A stretch of 64,000 nt of DNA from Oscillospiraceae bacterium (GTDB taxonomy: Bacteria > Bacillota > Clostridia > Oscillospirales > CAG-382): assembly GCA_015064955.1 (NCBI GenBank), contig SVRD01000002.1, positions 62,001 through 126,000 on the forward strand, read 5' to 3'. Positions 41,591 through 53,448 of this stretch are shown in pieces. Both the position numbers and the translations under genes were made by a program. Each line of letters opens with the position of its first letter. Position 1 is the first letter of the stretch. The notes under the pieces are model-generated. The model was not told where the DNA came from. It saw nothing but the letters and a program-made list of their open reading frames with translations, and did no database searches.

Positions 41591-42687
41591 ATGAAAATAG
41601 AGCATTTATCCTTGCGGAATTTCCGCAACGCCGAGGAAAGCGAAATCGGGTTTTCCGAGGGCGTGAATATTATCTGCGGTGCGAACGCCGCGGGCAAAAC
41701 GAATATACTTGAAGCAATATTTTATTTTGCCGCGGGCAAAAGCTTCCGTAACTGCAAGGACAGAGAATTGATAAAATTCGGCAACGATAAAGCAAATGCT
41801 TCAATGAGGTTTTCGAGCCGTAACGGTGCACAAAAAATGTCGGCTGTGCTTTCAAAAAGCGGCAGACGTGCTATCAGCATCGGAGAGAGCGGCCCGCTGA
41901 AGATGACCGAGTATATCGGCAGATTCCGCGCGGTTATCTTTACACCCGACCATTTGAGTCTCGTAAAGGGCTCGCCCGAAAATCGCAGAAGGTTTTTAGA
42001 CCTTGCTATCTGCCAGTCGTTCCCGCGCTATGCTCCCACACTTTCGGAGTATAACCGCGTGCTTGCTCAAAAAAACGCACTTTTGAAGCGCGGTAACGTT
42101 ATCGACGAGCTTTTGAGCGTTTATAATGAAAGATTGGCTCAGCTTGCCGCCGTAATAACGGTAAACCGCCGTAAATACGTGCAAAAATTAGAGGAAGAGG
42201 CAAGAAAATTCCTTTTCGATATGTCAAACGGCAAGGAAAAGCTCACCCTTACCTACCAATCGCAGATCGGTACCTTCGAAACGCAGGAGGAGGTAAAGGA
42301 AAAGTATATCAAGCTGTTTAATGATAAAGCAGGATACGAAAAGGAACGCTTTTTGGCACTTTACGGAAGCCATAAGGACGATTTTTCGGTTTCCATAAAT
42401 AAAAAAAGCGCGAGAATGTATGCCTCGCAGGGACAACAGCGCTCGACAGTGCTTGCTTTGAAGCTTGCCGAGGGCGAGCTTTCATCGAAGCTCACGGGTG
42501 AATATCCCGTTTTTCTGCTTGACGATATTCTTTCCGAGCTTGACAGCGACAGAAAGGAATATATCCTTTCGCGCATTACCGACAGACAGGTTATAATTAC
42601 CGGCTGTGAAAGCGATCTTTTTGAGACCGACGGGAACAAGATATTTGTCTGCGAGGGAAAAATTTCCGATAAGGGAAGAGAATGTTT

Positions 42688-42691
<4 letters not shown>
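41591..42691 (+). CDS. recF: DNA replication and repair protein RecF
   Basis: 366 residues. ABC-type ATPase that assists RecA loading at gaps. Walker A ICGANAAGKTNILEAI (about 27-42), signature and Walker B in ASQGQQRSTVLALKLAEGE and VFLLDDILSELD. Only a weak ribosome binding site is seen at 41591. The stop codon overlaps the next gene (ATGA). Confidence 0.96.
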
Positions 42692-44944
<2,253 letters not shown>

Positions 44945-44952
44945 AAGCGGTC

Positions 44953-44992
44953 TTTGCGAGAAAAACCCTTTTAAAAAAGTGTCTTTCTCGCG
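44953..44992 (+). terminator. Hairpin after gyrB
   Basis: GCGAGAAAaAC pairs with GTcTTTCTCGC; then a CCCAAAAC...TTTAAA motif as after the hairpins at 15449 and 16940. Confidence 0.55.
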
Positions 44993-45038
44993 CACTTTTC
45001 CCAAAACATTTAAATATATTTCAGTCAAAAAACTTTAA

Positions 45039-45290
45039 CCCTCGCGGCGATAACGAAACAATCCGCAATACCCGCGAAACCGCAATAAAAAACCCAACAA
45101 TTAGAATAAACCTTTAACCCTCGCGGTGTGAGCGTTACAATCCGCAATAACCTTTACCGCGGGAACTAAAAGATTTTGCCAAGCTTTTTCAAAAGCTTGG
45201 GCGGGAACTAAAAGATTTTGCCAAGCTTTTTCAAAAGTCGGGGCGAAAACAAAAAACTTTGACAGACTTTTTCAAAAAGTCGGTTGAAAT
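45039..45290 (+). repeat. Dispersed structured element, copy C (upstream of gyrA)
   Basis: Two heads (CTCGCGGCGATAACG at 45040 and CTCGCGGTGTGAGCG at 45119), then TTTACCGCGGGAACTAAAAG, followed by three tandem hairpin modules: CCAAGCTTTT-TC-AAAAGCTTGG, CCAAGCTTTT-TC-AAAAGTCGGG and GACAGACTTTTT-C-AAAAAGTCGG. The middle module has arms that no longer match, as if its right arm came from another module. Ends 18 nt before gyrA. Confidence 0.75.
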
Positions 45291-45308
45291 CGGAGTGTAG
45301 AAAGTAAT

Positions 45309-47891
45309 ATGGCACACGAATACGATTACAGTAACCACGAAGAACAGGTTATTCACAATATCGGAATAGAAAACGAAATAAAGAGCTGTTATATCGACTA
45401 TGCGATGAGCGTTATCGTCGGCAGAGCTTTGCCCGATGTGCGCGACGGTATGAAGCCGGTACACCGCCGTATCCTTTACGCGATGTACGAGGACAGACTC
45501 ACCTATGACAAGCCGTTTCGTAAGTCGGCAACGACTGTCGGTAACGTGCTTGGTAGATACCATCCGCACGGCGACGCGTCGGTTTACGATGCTATGGTAC
45601 GCTTGGGTCAGGATTTTTCGCTCCGTTACGTATTGATCGATAAGCACGGTAACTTCGGTAATATCGACGGCGATCCCCCTGCGGCATACCGTTATACCGA
45701 GGCAAGACTTTCGCGCCTTGCCGACGAGATGATGACCGATATCGAAAAGGACGTTGTCGACTTTATCCCCAACTTCGACAATATGCGTACCGAGCCGGTC
45801 GTTCTCCCCTCGCGCTTCCCCAATTTGCTCGTAAACGGCAGTGTCGGTATCGCGGTAGGTATGGCGACAAATATTCCGACACACAATATGCGCGAGGTTA
45901 TCGACGCGACACAGCACCTTATTGATAACCCGAACTGCACTATCCCCGAGCTGATGAACTTCATAAAGGGTCCCGACTTCCCGACATACGGCACCATCTA
46001 CGGCACGAGCGGTATTTATGAAGCATATATGACGGGCAAGGGCAAGATCCGTGTTCGTGCAAAGGCTCATTTCGAGGAAAAGAACGGCAGAACGAGTATC
46101 GTTATCACCGAAATACCCTATCAGGTAAACCGTTCGATGCTTCTCGACAGTATGGTCGACCTTGTCAAGACAAAGCGTGTCGAGGGTATTGCCGATATCC
46201 GTAACGAATCGGGCAAGGCGGGTATGCGTATCGTTATTGATATCAAGAAGGACGCAAACGCTCAGATAGTTCTCAATCTTTTGTATAAATATACACAGCT
46301 TCAGGATACCTGCGCGGTAAATATGGTTGCGCTTGTAAACGGTGTCCCCAAGCTTTTGAATCTCAAGGAGGTTCTCACCCACTACCTCGCACACCGCAAG
46401 GAAGTTGTTACAAGACGTGTCCGCTTCGATCTCGCAAAGGCAGAGCACGAAGCACATATCTATGAAGGCTATAAGATCGCTATCGACAATATCGACGAGG
46501 TTATTTCGATAATCCGCGCGAGTGCAAGCATCGCCGACGCAAAGGCAAACCTTATGGAACGCTTCGCACTTTCCGAGGCTCAGGCACAGGCGATCGTCGA
46601 AATGACCTTGGGCAAGCTTTCGGGTATGGAGCGCCAGAAGATAGAGGACCGCTTGGCAGCACTCTATGCACTCATCAAGGAATTAAAGGAAATCCTTGCC
46701 GACGAAACAAAGCTTATCGCAATAATCAAGGAAGACCTTGAATTTGTAAAGAATAAATACGGCGACGAAAGAAGAACCGATATCGTCGAAGCCGAAAACG
46801 ATATTCTTATCGAGGACCTCATCGAAAGAGAGACTTGTGTTATCACCGCGACCCGCGCAGGCTACGTAAAGCGTTTGCCGAGCGATACCTATCAGGCACA
46901 GCGCCGCGGCGGCAAGGGTATCACCGCGATGGGAACGAGGGAAGAGGACTTTGTCGAGGACGTAATAGTTTCTCACAGCCACGACTTCCTGCTTATGTTC
47001 TCAAATACGGGCAGAGTTTATATCAAGAAGTGCTACGAGATCCCCGAAAGCACACGTACCGCAAAGGGTACAAACCTTGTAAACCTTCTCTCGCTCGACA
47101 GCGAGGAAAAGATAACCGCTATCGTCCCCGTGACCGAGTTTACCGAGGATCAGAACCTCGTGCTCATCACCCGCTTGGGCGTTGTGAAGCGTATCAACCT
47201 TATGGCATATAAGACAAAGCGCCAAAACGGTCTTTACGCTATCACGCTTGACGAGGGCGACCAGCTTCTCTACGTTCTTCGCTCGACGGGCGATGACCAT
47301 ATCATCGTCGCGACCAACCGCGGTATTTCGATCCGCTTCTCCGAGGACGACGTTCGCGAAATGGGCAGACACGCACGCGGTGTCCGCGCAGTCACGCTTG
47401 ACGAGGGCGATTACGTTGTCGGTGCGGCGATCATACCCGAGGGCAACGACGACAACGAGCTCTACGTGCTCACGATCACCGAAAACGGATTTGGTAAGCG
47501 CAGCTTAACAGGCGAATATAAATGCCAGCGCCGCGGCGGCAGAGGTCTTATCTGCCACGGCGTAAGCGCAAAGACGGGCGCGCTTGCGGGCTTGAAGCTT
47601 GTCCGCGCGAACGAGGAGGTTATGCTTATAACCGACGGCGGTATAATTATACGTACCCGTATCTCCGAAATCCCCGTATACGGCAGAAGCGCTTCGGGCG
47701 TAATCGTAATGCGTCTTGAAGAGGGCGCAAGCGTTGCAAGATTCGCGGTTGTCGATCCCGATGCCGAATCCGAGGGCAAGGAAGCAAACGATGTCGAACA
47801 AGCGGAAGAAACCGAGCAAAACGTCGAAGGTATTGAAAATACAGAATCCGCCGAAACGGTAAACGAAACAGAATCCACTGTGGAGGAATAG
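45309..47891 (+). CDS. gyrA: DNA gyrase subunit A
   Basis: 860 residues. YAMSVIVGRALPDVRDGMKPVHRRILYAM at the N-terminus (key: ALPDVRDGMKPVHRR), catalytic Tyr in the RYTEARLSRLA segment, and the C-terminal beta-pinwheel with the GyrA-box QRRGGKG in LPSDTYQAQRRGGKGITAMG, which distinguishes it from ParC. The last 45 residues are an acidic tail. Follows the structured element directly. Confidence 0.98.
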   Translation: MAHEYDYSNHEEQVIHNIGIENEIKSCYIDYAMSVIVGRALPDVRDGMKPVHRRILYAMYEDRLTYDKPFRKSATTVGNVLGRYHPHGDASVYDAMVRLGQDFSLRYVLIDKHGNFGNIDGDPPAAYRYTEARLSRLADEMMTDIEKDVVDFIPNFDNMRTEPVVLPSRFPNLLVNGSVGIAVGMATNIPTHNMREVIDATQHLIDNPNCTIPELMNFIKGPDFPTYGTIYGTSGIYEAYMTGKGKIRVRAKAHFEEKNGRTSIVITEIPYQVNRSMLLDSMVDLVKTKRVEGIADIRNESGKAGMRIVIDIKKDANAQIVLNLLYKYTQLQDTCAVNMVALVNGVPKLLNLKEVLTHYLAHRKEVVTRRVRFDLAKAEHEAHIYEGYKIAIDNIDEVISIIRASASIADAKANLMERFALSEAQAQAIVEMTLGKLSGMERQKIEDRLAALYALIKELKEILADETKLIAIIKEDLEFVKNKYGDERRTDIVEAENDILIEDLIERETCVITATRAGYVKRLPSDTYQAQRRGGKGITAMGTREEDFVEDVIVSHSHDFLLMFSNTGRVYIKKCYEIPESTRTAKGTNLVNLLSLDSEEKITAIVPVTEFTEDQNLVLITRLGVVKRINLMAYKTKRQNGLYAITLDEGDQLLYVLRSTGDDHIIVATNRGISIRFSEDDVREMGRHARGVRAVTLDEGDYVVGAAIIPEGNDDNELYVLTITENGFGKRSLTGEYKCQRRGGRGLICHGVSAKTGALAGLKLVRANEEVMLITDGGIIIRTRISEIPVYGRSASGVIVMRLEEGASVARFAVVDPDAESEGKEANDVEQAEETEQNVEGIENTESAETVNETESTVEE

Positions 47892-47894
47892 CAA

Positions 47895-48446
47895 ATGGCA
47901 CTTAAAACATATATTCTCGAAAACAGCTCTACCAAAAAACAGCGTCAGTCGGATATCCAAAAAAAGCTGCGCGAATATCTCGATAACCCCAAAGCAAAGG
48001 TGGTTTACGACGATAACGGCAAAGCAACGGTAGAAAACGTCGAAAAGAAGGTCCATATCTCCATCACCTGCTGCGGCAAGGTAATGCTTTTGGTCATCTT
48101 CGAAAAGGCGATCGGTATCGACGGCGAATATCTCCCCCGTATTAAAGATCCTGCTAACAAGGTGGATTATATGCTTCTCGCAGAGCGCTTTTTCTCCTGC
48201 GACGAGGTCGAATATATCCGCGAGGGATCCGACGATATGATTGCCGAGAATTTCGCTCGCGTTTGGGTTCGTAAAGAGGCATATATCAAGGCGGCGGGCA
48301 AAACACTTGCCGAATTCCCCAACTTTTCTGTTGTCGACGGAAGCCGCTTCGTAAAGAAGATCCATTCTATCGCAATCAAAACCTTTGCTATCAAGTTCCC
48401 CGAGTGTGAGGATTATATATTCGCAATCGCCGGCAATTTAGATTAG
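47895..48446 (+). CDS. 4'-phosphopantetheinyl transferase superfamily protein
   Basis: 183 residues. Motifs of Sfp/AcpS-type transferases: IGIDGEY (about residue 75, metal-binding Asp) and FARVWVRKEAYIKAAGKTL (WxxKExxxK core). It would transfer phosphopantetheine from CoA to a carrier protein serine. It is shorter than Sfp (about 224) and the N-terminal half is divergent. The ATG is 3 nt after the gyrA stop with GGAGGAAT inside the gyrA end, so it is translationally linked. Carrier-protein partner unknown. Confidence 0.85.
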   Translation: MALKTYILENSSTKKQRQSDIQKKLREYLDNPKAKVVYDDNGKATVENVEKKVHISITCCGKVMLLVIFEKAIGIDGEYLPRIKDPANKVDYMLLAERFFSCDEVEYIREGSDDMIAENFARVWVRKEAYIKAAGKTLAEFPNFSVVDGSRFVKKIHSIAIKTFAIKFPECEDYIFAIAGNLD

Positions 48447-48463
48447 ACCGAAGATAAAAGAGT

Positions 48464-48945
48464 TATTTACGCGCTTGGAAAAGATTAATAAAAACACGCT
48501 CCTCAGGCGAGGGGCGTTTTTTATAAGGTATTTCAATTTTATTGTATTCCAAGCGCTTACACGAAATCCTTCGACTGCCGTACAATCGTACGGCGACGCT
48601 CGAATTTCGTGTAAACTAACCCATTTCTCTTCGGTCTACGCAGAGTCATACAAGGTGGGGCTATTTACGCGCTTGGAAAAGATCAATAAAAACACGCTCC
48701 TCAGGCGAGGGGCGTTTTTATAAGGAATTTCAATTTTATTGTATTCCAAGCGCTTACACGAAATCCTTCGACTGCCGTACAATCGTACGGCGACGCTCGA
48801 ATTTCGTGTAAACTAACCCATTTCTCTTCGGTCTACGCAGCGTTATACAAGGTGGGGTTATTTACGCGCTTGGAAAAGATAAATAAAAACACGCTCCTCA
48901 GGCGAGGGGCGTGTTTTTATAAGGTATTTCAATTTATAATATAAA
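48464..48945 (+). repeat. Palindrome-rich tandem repeat, about 198 bp x 2.4 copies
   Basis: Copies start at 48464, 48662 and 48859 (periods 198 and 197; the third is truncated after the terminator part). Each unit holds GCGCTTGGAA...TTCCAAGCGC (48471-48480 with 48547-48556) enclosing a terminator hairpin (CGCTCCTC-aggc-GAGGGGCG, T-tract at 48517), then a 58-nt imperfect palindrome from TTACACGAAAT (48557) to ATTTCGTGTAA (48614) with inner GCCGTAC-aat-cGTACGGC. Copies 1 and 2 are almost identical. The first unit's hairpin may terminate the gyrA-PPTase transcript. Confidence 0.88.
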
Positions 48946-49001
48946 CTGCCGCAGGCAATATCACTATGCGTAGCATAATATCACTGCGAAGCAATATAAC
49001 T
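48938..49001 (-). repeat. Hairpin array 4 (half array): words AATATCACT
   Basis: On the + strand the words are AATATAAACT (48938), AATATCACT (48957, 48977) and AATATAACT (48993). On the metH (minus) strand they read AGTTATATT, AGTGATATT, AGTGATATT, AGTTTATATT, the same words and the same leading variant as array 3. Micro-hairpins between them: ATGC-gta-GCAT, GC-gaa-GC, GCCgcaGGC. It is thus a 3' flanking half array of metH as array 3 is of pgk. Confidence 0.7.
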
Positions 49002-49054
49002 CGCCGAATGAATAACCACACAAAACTATGTTTTGCGGGGACCCAATGAGGCGA

Positions 49055-49089
49055 ATAAAACTGCGAGACTTCCCATAAGGAAGTCTCGC
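49055..49089 (-). terminator. metFH terminator
   Basis: On the minus strand GCGAGACTTCC-ttat-GGGAAGTCTCGC is followed by AGTTTTATT. Confidence 0.85.
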
Positions 49090-49119
49090 TCCGTTCTCTC
49101 TTTAATATTTCTATCCTTG

Positions 49120-51468
49120 TCAGCCGATAATGCTTTGCGCGTATTTAACCGAAGCCATCGCGTCCGCGCCGTAAAAGTCCGCGCCGATGTCGCGCGCGTA
49201 TTCCTCGGTCAAGACCGCGCCGCCGACCATAATTTTAACCTCGGGCGCATGCCTTTTCACAAGCTCGATCGTCGCTTTCATCGCGGGGACAGTCGTTGTC
49301 ATCAGCGCCGAAAGCCCCAAAATCTTCGCATCGTTGGCTATAACGGCATCAAGCACCTTTTCGGGCGCGACGTCCTTGCCCAGATCGAGCACGTCAAATC
49401 CGTAGTTCGAAAGCAGAGTCGAAACGATATTCTTTCCGATATCGTGAATGTCGCCCTGAACGGTTGCAATAACGATTTTCTCGGCGATCGCTCTCGGAAG
49501 CGCGACCATTCTCGCATTGACAGCCTTGAATGCCGACTTTGCCGCCTCCGCACCGCCCAAAAGCCGCGGAAGGAAGATCTGCTTTGCCTCGTATCCGTCG
49601 CCCAATGCGTTCAGTGCGGGAATAAGCTGTGTTTCGATGATTTGTAAAGGCTCTTCCTTTTCCAAAAGTGCCTCCGCAAGCTCAAATGCTTTTGCCGAAA
49701 GCCCCGAAAATACCGCGTCGTAGAGTGTCATTTCGGTTTTGCTCGCCGTGGATTCGACCGCTGTTGCTTCCTCGGTGTCGAAAACAAAATCATAATTCGG
49801 CTCGTCCTGCGCGAGCACAAGCTTCATACTCTCGCTTGACGGGTTGATAATCGCCGCCTTCAGTCCGCGCGCGATCGCCGCGCCGAGAAACGCCGCGTTG
49901 ATGCTTTCGCGGTTGGGCATACCGTAAGAAATATTCGATACCCCGAGCGCAGTCAAAAATCCGCGCTTGCTTAGCCTTTCGACACATTCAAGCGTTTTTT
50001 CGCCGCTCTTTTCATCGGTTGCGACGGTCATCGTGAGCGCATCGAACAAAAATCTCCTGCTGTCGATGCCGTAATCGCTCGCGGCATCAATAATTTTGTC
50101 GGCAATCGCGAGTCTGCCGGAAGCATTGTCGGGAATTCCGCTTTCGTCGAGCAGAAGCGCGACAGACAGAGCGCCCGATTGCTTGACTATCGGCAAAACC
50201 GATTCGATGCTTTGCTTTTTTCCGTTGACCGAATTGATTATCGGCACACCGTTGTAGATTCTCGCCGCCGCGTAAAGCGCGTCCGCATTTGCCGAATCGA
50301 GCTGAAGCGGCAGATCGCAAACACTCTGTATCGCAAGCACCGCTCTCGGAAGCATATCTGTCTCGTCGATTTCGGGAATACCGACGTTCACGTCGAGAAT
50401 ATCCGCACCTGCCGATTGCTGAGCGACAGCCTCGTTGCAGAGATAATCGAGGTCGTTGTTCTTCAAAGCCTCTTTCAGCTTTTTCTTGCCCGTCGGATTC
50501 AGCCTTTCGCCGACAACCGCCGTCTTTTCTCCGAATTTATAAAGTCTTGTACCCGAGCACACCGCCAAAATCTGTGTCTTTTCGGGCAAATTACATTCAT
50601 TTCCGCTTATCGCGCGGGCAACCTCTTTTATATATTCGGGGCTTGTGCCGCAGCAACCGCCGACAGCGGCAATACCGCCCTCTGCAAGCGAGAGCGCAAA
50701 TGAATAAAAGCGTGAGGGAGTTATATCAAAATAGGTGTTGCCGTCAGTGTCGAGCTTGGGAAGCCCCGCGTTTGCGTTGACAATGACAGGCAATCCCGAA
50801 AACTGCGCGATCTGCTTTGCGATCGGCTCCATCGCGTCGGGGCCGAGTCCGCAGTTGACTCCCAAAACGTCTGCACCGACCGCCGAAAGATAAAATGCCA
50901 CCGTTTCGGTGTCCGCACCGGTGAGCGTTCTTCCGCTTTCGTCAAAGGTCATCGAAACAGCGATCGGAAGACTTGTGTTTTCCTTCGCCGCCGTTATCGC
51001 CGCTTTACATTCGTAAAGATCCGAAAAGGTCTCGAAGAAAATAATATCCGCGCCCGCCTTTTCGGCACCGATCACCGCGCCCTTGAACGCTTCGACCGCC
51101 TCGTCGAACGAAAAATCGCCGATCGGGTGCATAAGTCTGCCCGTCGGGCCGATATCCGCCGCAACAAAAATCTGCCGTTCGGCTTCTGCCGCCGCCTTTT
51201 TTGCGAGTCCGACAGCGAGCATCATTTCCTTTTCGCTGTCCATATTGTGCGGAGCAAGCTTTACCGCGTTTCCGCCGAAGCTGTTTGTCGAAATAACGTC
51301 TGCTCCCGCTTCGATATAAGCGCGGTGCACTGCAAGCACTGCTTCGGGGTCGGTCGTATTCATTTTTTCGGGAATCTCGCCCGCCTTCAATCCCGCCGCC
51401 TGAAGCATCGTGCCCATCGCGCCGTCGAAAACAAGCATTTTCTTCCCGATAATATCAAGAATTTTCAT
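49120..51468 (-). CDS. metH: Cobalamin-dependent methionine synthase (without reactivation domain)
   Basis: 782 residues. Transfers methyl from 5-methyltetrahydrofolate to homocysteine. Order: homocysteine-binding barrel (about 1-290) with zinc ligands in VNCGLG and GGCCGTSPE; pterin-binding domain (about 310-560) with VVGERLNPTGKKKL and ADILDVNVG; B12 cap (about 565-650); cobalamin domain (about 655-782) with GDIHDIGKN supplying the cobalt-ligand histidine. The S-adenosylmethionine reactivation domain of the roughly 1200-residue enzymes is missing, as in many anaerobes, which need a separate activator. metF precedes by 17 nt. Confidence 0.95.
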   Translation of the reverse strand: MKILDIIGKKMLVFDGAMGTMLQAAGLKAGEIPEKMNTTDPEAVLAVHRAYIEAGADVISTNSFGGNAVKLAPHNMDSEKEMMLAVGLAKKAAAEAERQIFVAADIGPTGRLMHPIGDFSFDEAVEAFKGAVIGAEKAGADIIFFETFSDLYECKAAITAAKENTSLPIAVSMTFDESGRTLTGADTETVAFYLSAVGADVLGVNCGLGPDAMEPIAKQIAQFSGLPVIVNANAGLPKLDTDGNTYFDITPSRFYSFALSLAEGGIAAVGGCCGTSPEYIKEVARAISGNECNLPEKTQILAVCSGTRLYKFGEKTAVVGERLNPTGKKKLKEALKNNDLDYLCNEAVAQQSAGADILDVNVGIPEIDETDMLPRAVLAIQSVCDLPLQLDSANADALYAAARIYNGVPIINSVNGKKQSIESVLPIVKQSGALSVALLLDESGIPDNASGRLAIADKIIDAASDYGIDSRRFLFDALTMTVATDEKSGEKTLECVERLSKRGFLTALGVSNISYGMPNRESINAAFLGAAIARGLKAAIINPSSESMKLVLAQDEPNYDFVFDTEEATAVESTASKTEMTLYDAVFSGLSAKAFELAEALLEKEEPLQIIETQLIPALNALGDGYEAKQIFLPRLLGGAEAAKSAFKAVNARMVALPRAIAEKIVIATVQGDIHDIGKNIVSTLLSNYGFDVLDLGKDVAPEKVLDAVIANDAKILGLSALMTTTVPAMKATIELVKRHAPEVKIMVGGAVLTEEYARDIGADFYGADAMASVKYAQSIIG

Positions 51469-51485
51469 ATCTGCACCAAAGAATA

Positions 51486-52346
51486 TCAGATTTTTCTGAT
51501 TTCGGATATATTGTCAAGTATTTCCTTCGCAACGTCGGGCTTGTTCATCGCATAGATGTGGATATTGTTCACTCCGTTTGCGATCAGGTCGATAATCTGC
51601 TCGGTCGCAAATGCGATTCCCGCCTGACGTATCGCTTCCGGCTTGTCGCCGAAGCGCTCGACTATCTCGCGCAGACGGCGGGGAACGGTAGTGCCCGAAA
51701 GCGATGCGCTCCTTGCGAGCTGTCTTGCGTTGGTTATCGGCATAATTCCCGCGATAACGGGGATATTAATGCCTTTTCTTTGGAATTTCGTCATAAACGA
51801 ATACATTATGTCGTTGTCGAAAAACATTTGCGTCGTGAAAAATTCACAACCGCTTTCCGCCTTGATCTTGAGCGCATCTATATCCGCCGAAACACTCGCC
51901 GCCTCGGGATGCCCCTCGGGGTAGCAGGCACCGCCGATACAAAATCCGCCCTTTTCTCTTATCGCGCTTGCAAGGTCGCTCGCGTGGGGATAAACACGCT
52001 TCGGCTCATATCCTATCGGCATATCACCGCGGAGCGCGAGAATGTTTTCGATCCCGTTTGTCTTAAGCGACGAAAGATAACTGTCAAGCGATTCCTCGTC
52101 AGTCGACACACAGGTAATATGCGCCAGCGCCGCCACACCGCAGTTTTCGACCTCCTCGGCAAGCTCTGCGGTAAAGCGCGCGGTCGAGCCCGCCGCACCG
52201 TATGTAACGCTGATAAAATCGGGCTTCAGCGCGGCGATATCGGCAACGATCTTACGGCTCTGCTCGAGCTCCGTGCCGATTTTCGGCGGAAAGATCTCGC
52301 ACGAAACGGTTATTTCCTTTGATTTCAAAATTTCGCTTATCTTCAT
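51486..52346 (-). CDS. metF: 5,10-methylenetetrahydrofolate reductase
   Basis: 286 residues, FAD-dependent TIM barrel that makes the 5-methyltetrahydrofolate used by MetH. Motifs: VSCEIFPPKIGTELE, SVTYGAAGST, LALRGDMP and ANTDAEFFTTQMFFD-like CEFFTTQMFFDND. ATG 52346 follows GAGGTGAT. The leader is short and no SAM or B12 riboswitch is visible. Operon with metH. Confidence 0.95.
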   Translation of the reverse strand: MKISEILKSKEITVSCEIFPPKIGTELEQSRKIVADIAALKPDFISVTYGAAGSTARFTAELAEEVENCGVAALAHITCVSTDEESLDSYLSSLKTNGIENILALRGDMPIGYEPKRVYPHASDLASAIREKGGFCIGGACYPEGHPEAASVSADIDALKIKAESGCEFFTTQMFFDNDIMYSFMTKFQRKGINIPVIAGIMPITNARQLARSASLSGTTVPRRLREIVERFGDKPEAIRQAGIAFATEQIIDLIANGVNNIHIYAMNKPDVAKEILDNISEIRKI

Positions 52347-52434
52347 ATCATCACCTCGCAAATGCTTGGATAATTATTTGAAAAATAAATAATTTTTCGT
52401 AAAAACGGTAAATTTCAGCCGAATCAAACCCATT

Positions 52435-53163
52435 TTATCCGATTTTTTTGAAAATATAATATTCCTTTTCGGCTTCCTCACAGCCGTCGAACCCTTTTCC
52501 GCCCGTAACGCTTATTAGCTCAAACCCCTTTGCACAGCGCAATATCTCCTCGCGGGTGTGCAGCTTTTGGGTCTGGCTTTCAAAACATCGCGAATAGCTG
52601 CCGTCGGCTTCCTCCTCGAATATGTCGATTTCAAAAGCGCATTTCTTTGTTTTTTCGTTGTATTCGCTTCGCCAGACGGTATAGCTGTCCTCGAATTCAT
52701 AAACGTAGCTTTTCTTGTCGTAAATGCTTTTATAGCGGTATTCGGTGTTGATATCGAATATAAAAAGTCCGCCCGCTTCGATATAATTGCGCGCCAAAAC
52801 AAAGACCTGCGCGAGGTCTTTGCTTTTCGTTATATAATTGAGGCAGTCGAACGATGAAAATATCGCCTGCACTGTTCCGTAAAGCTCAAAATCACACATA
52901 TCCTGACAAAGCAGTAATGTGTTTTTGCCGTAATTTCGCTCCCGAGCGATGTTCAGCATCTCGGGCGAGAGGTCGAGCCCGATCATATCATAGCCCATAT
53001 CGGCAAGAATTGCGGTGATTCCGCCGGTGCCGCAGCCAAGATCGAGCACCTCGCGCACCTTTATGTCTGCAAGCGCGAAAGCTTTATCAAGCATTTCGGC
53101 ATACGGCAAATAGGCTTCGCCGTTTATGCGGTCATAAATGCAGGCAAGATGCGAAAAGCTCAT
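52435..53163 (-). CDS. Class I SAM-dependent methyltransferase
   Basis: 242 residues. Motif I VREVLDLGCGTGGI (about 37-50), acidic motif II MIGLDLSPEMLNIA, and FSSFDCLNYI as motif IV. It begins with a short YDRINGEAYLPYAEML helical cap, typical of small-molecule methyltransferases. Substrate unknown. It overlaps the YerC gene by 4 nt (ATGA), so the two are translationally coupled. Confidence 0.85.
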   Translation of the reverse strand: MSFSHLACIYDRINGEAYLPYAEMLDKAFALADIKVREVLDLGCGTGGITAILADMGYDMIGLDLSPEMLNIARERNYGKNTLLLCQDMCDFELYGTVQAIFSSFDCLNYITKSKDLAQVFVLARNYIEAGGLFIFDINTEYRYKSIYDKKSYVYEFEDSYTVWRSEYNEKTKKCAFEIDIFEEEADGSYSRCFESQTQKLHTREEILRCAKGFELISVTGGKGFDGCEEAEKEYYIFKKIG

Positions 53164-53447
53164 TCGGAGATGCGGTCGAGAACCATCGCATAACCGTCGC
53201 TGCCGTAGCGGAGCGCGCGGTTTACACGGGTGATGGTAGCGGTGGAAAGATGAGTCTTTTCGGCAATTTCGTTGTAGGTGTTGCCGTCGCGGAGCATTTC
53301 TGCCGCGGTGAGTCTTTTGCTCATTTCGGTGATCTCGCTGATAGTGCAGAGATCGGAAAGGAAGCGGTATGCTTCATCGACAGAGCGAACGCTGACGATA
53401 GCGGCAGCGAGCTTGTCTGTGTTGGCGTCTTTTACTTTTTCGAGCAT
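53160..53447 (-). CDS. TrpR-like regulator YerC/YecD
   Basis: 95 residues. Trp-repressor-type helix-turn-helix: TISEITEMSKRLTAAEMLRD and YNEIAEKTHLSTATITRVNRAL are the hallmark of the YerC/YecD family. Target genes are unknown; autoregulation is plausible. GGAGGACAATT lies upstream, within the end of the preceding DUF4855 gene. Confidence 0.9.
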   Translation of the reverse strand: MLEKVKDANTDKLAAAIVSVRSVDEAYRFLSDLCTISEITEMSKRLTAAEMLRDGNTYNEIAEKTHLSTATITRVNRALRYGSDGYAMVLDRISE

Positions 53448-53448
53448 T

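Noticed and set aside
52347..52434. SAM or cobalamin riboswitch before metF-metH
   Set aside because: The gap is only 88 nt, AT-rich, and shows no conserved core of either class.
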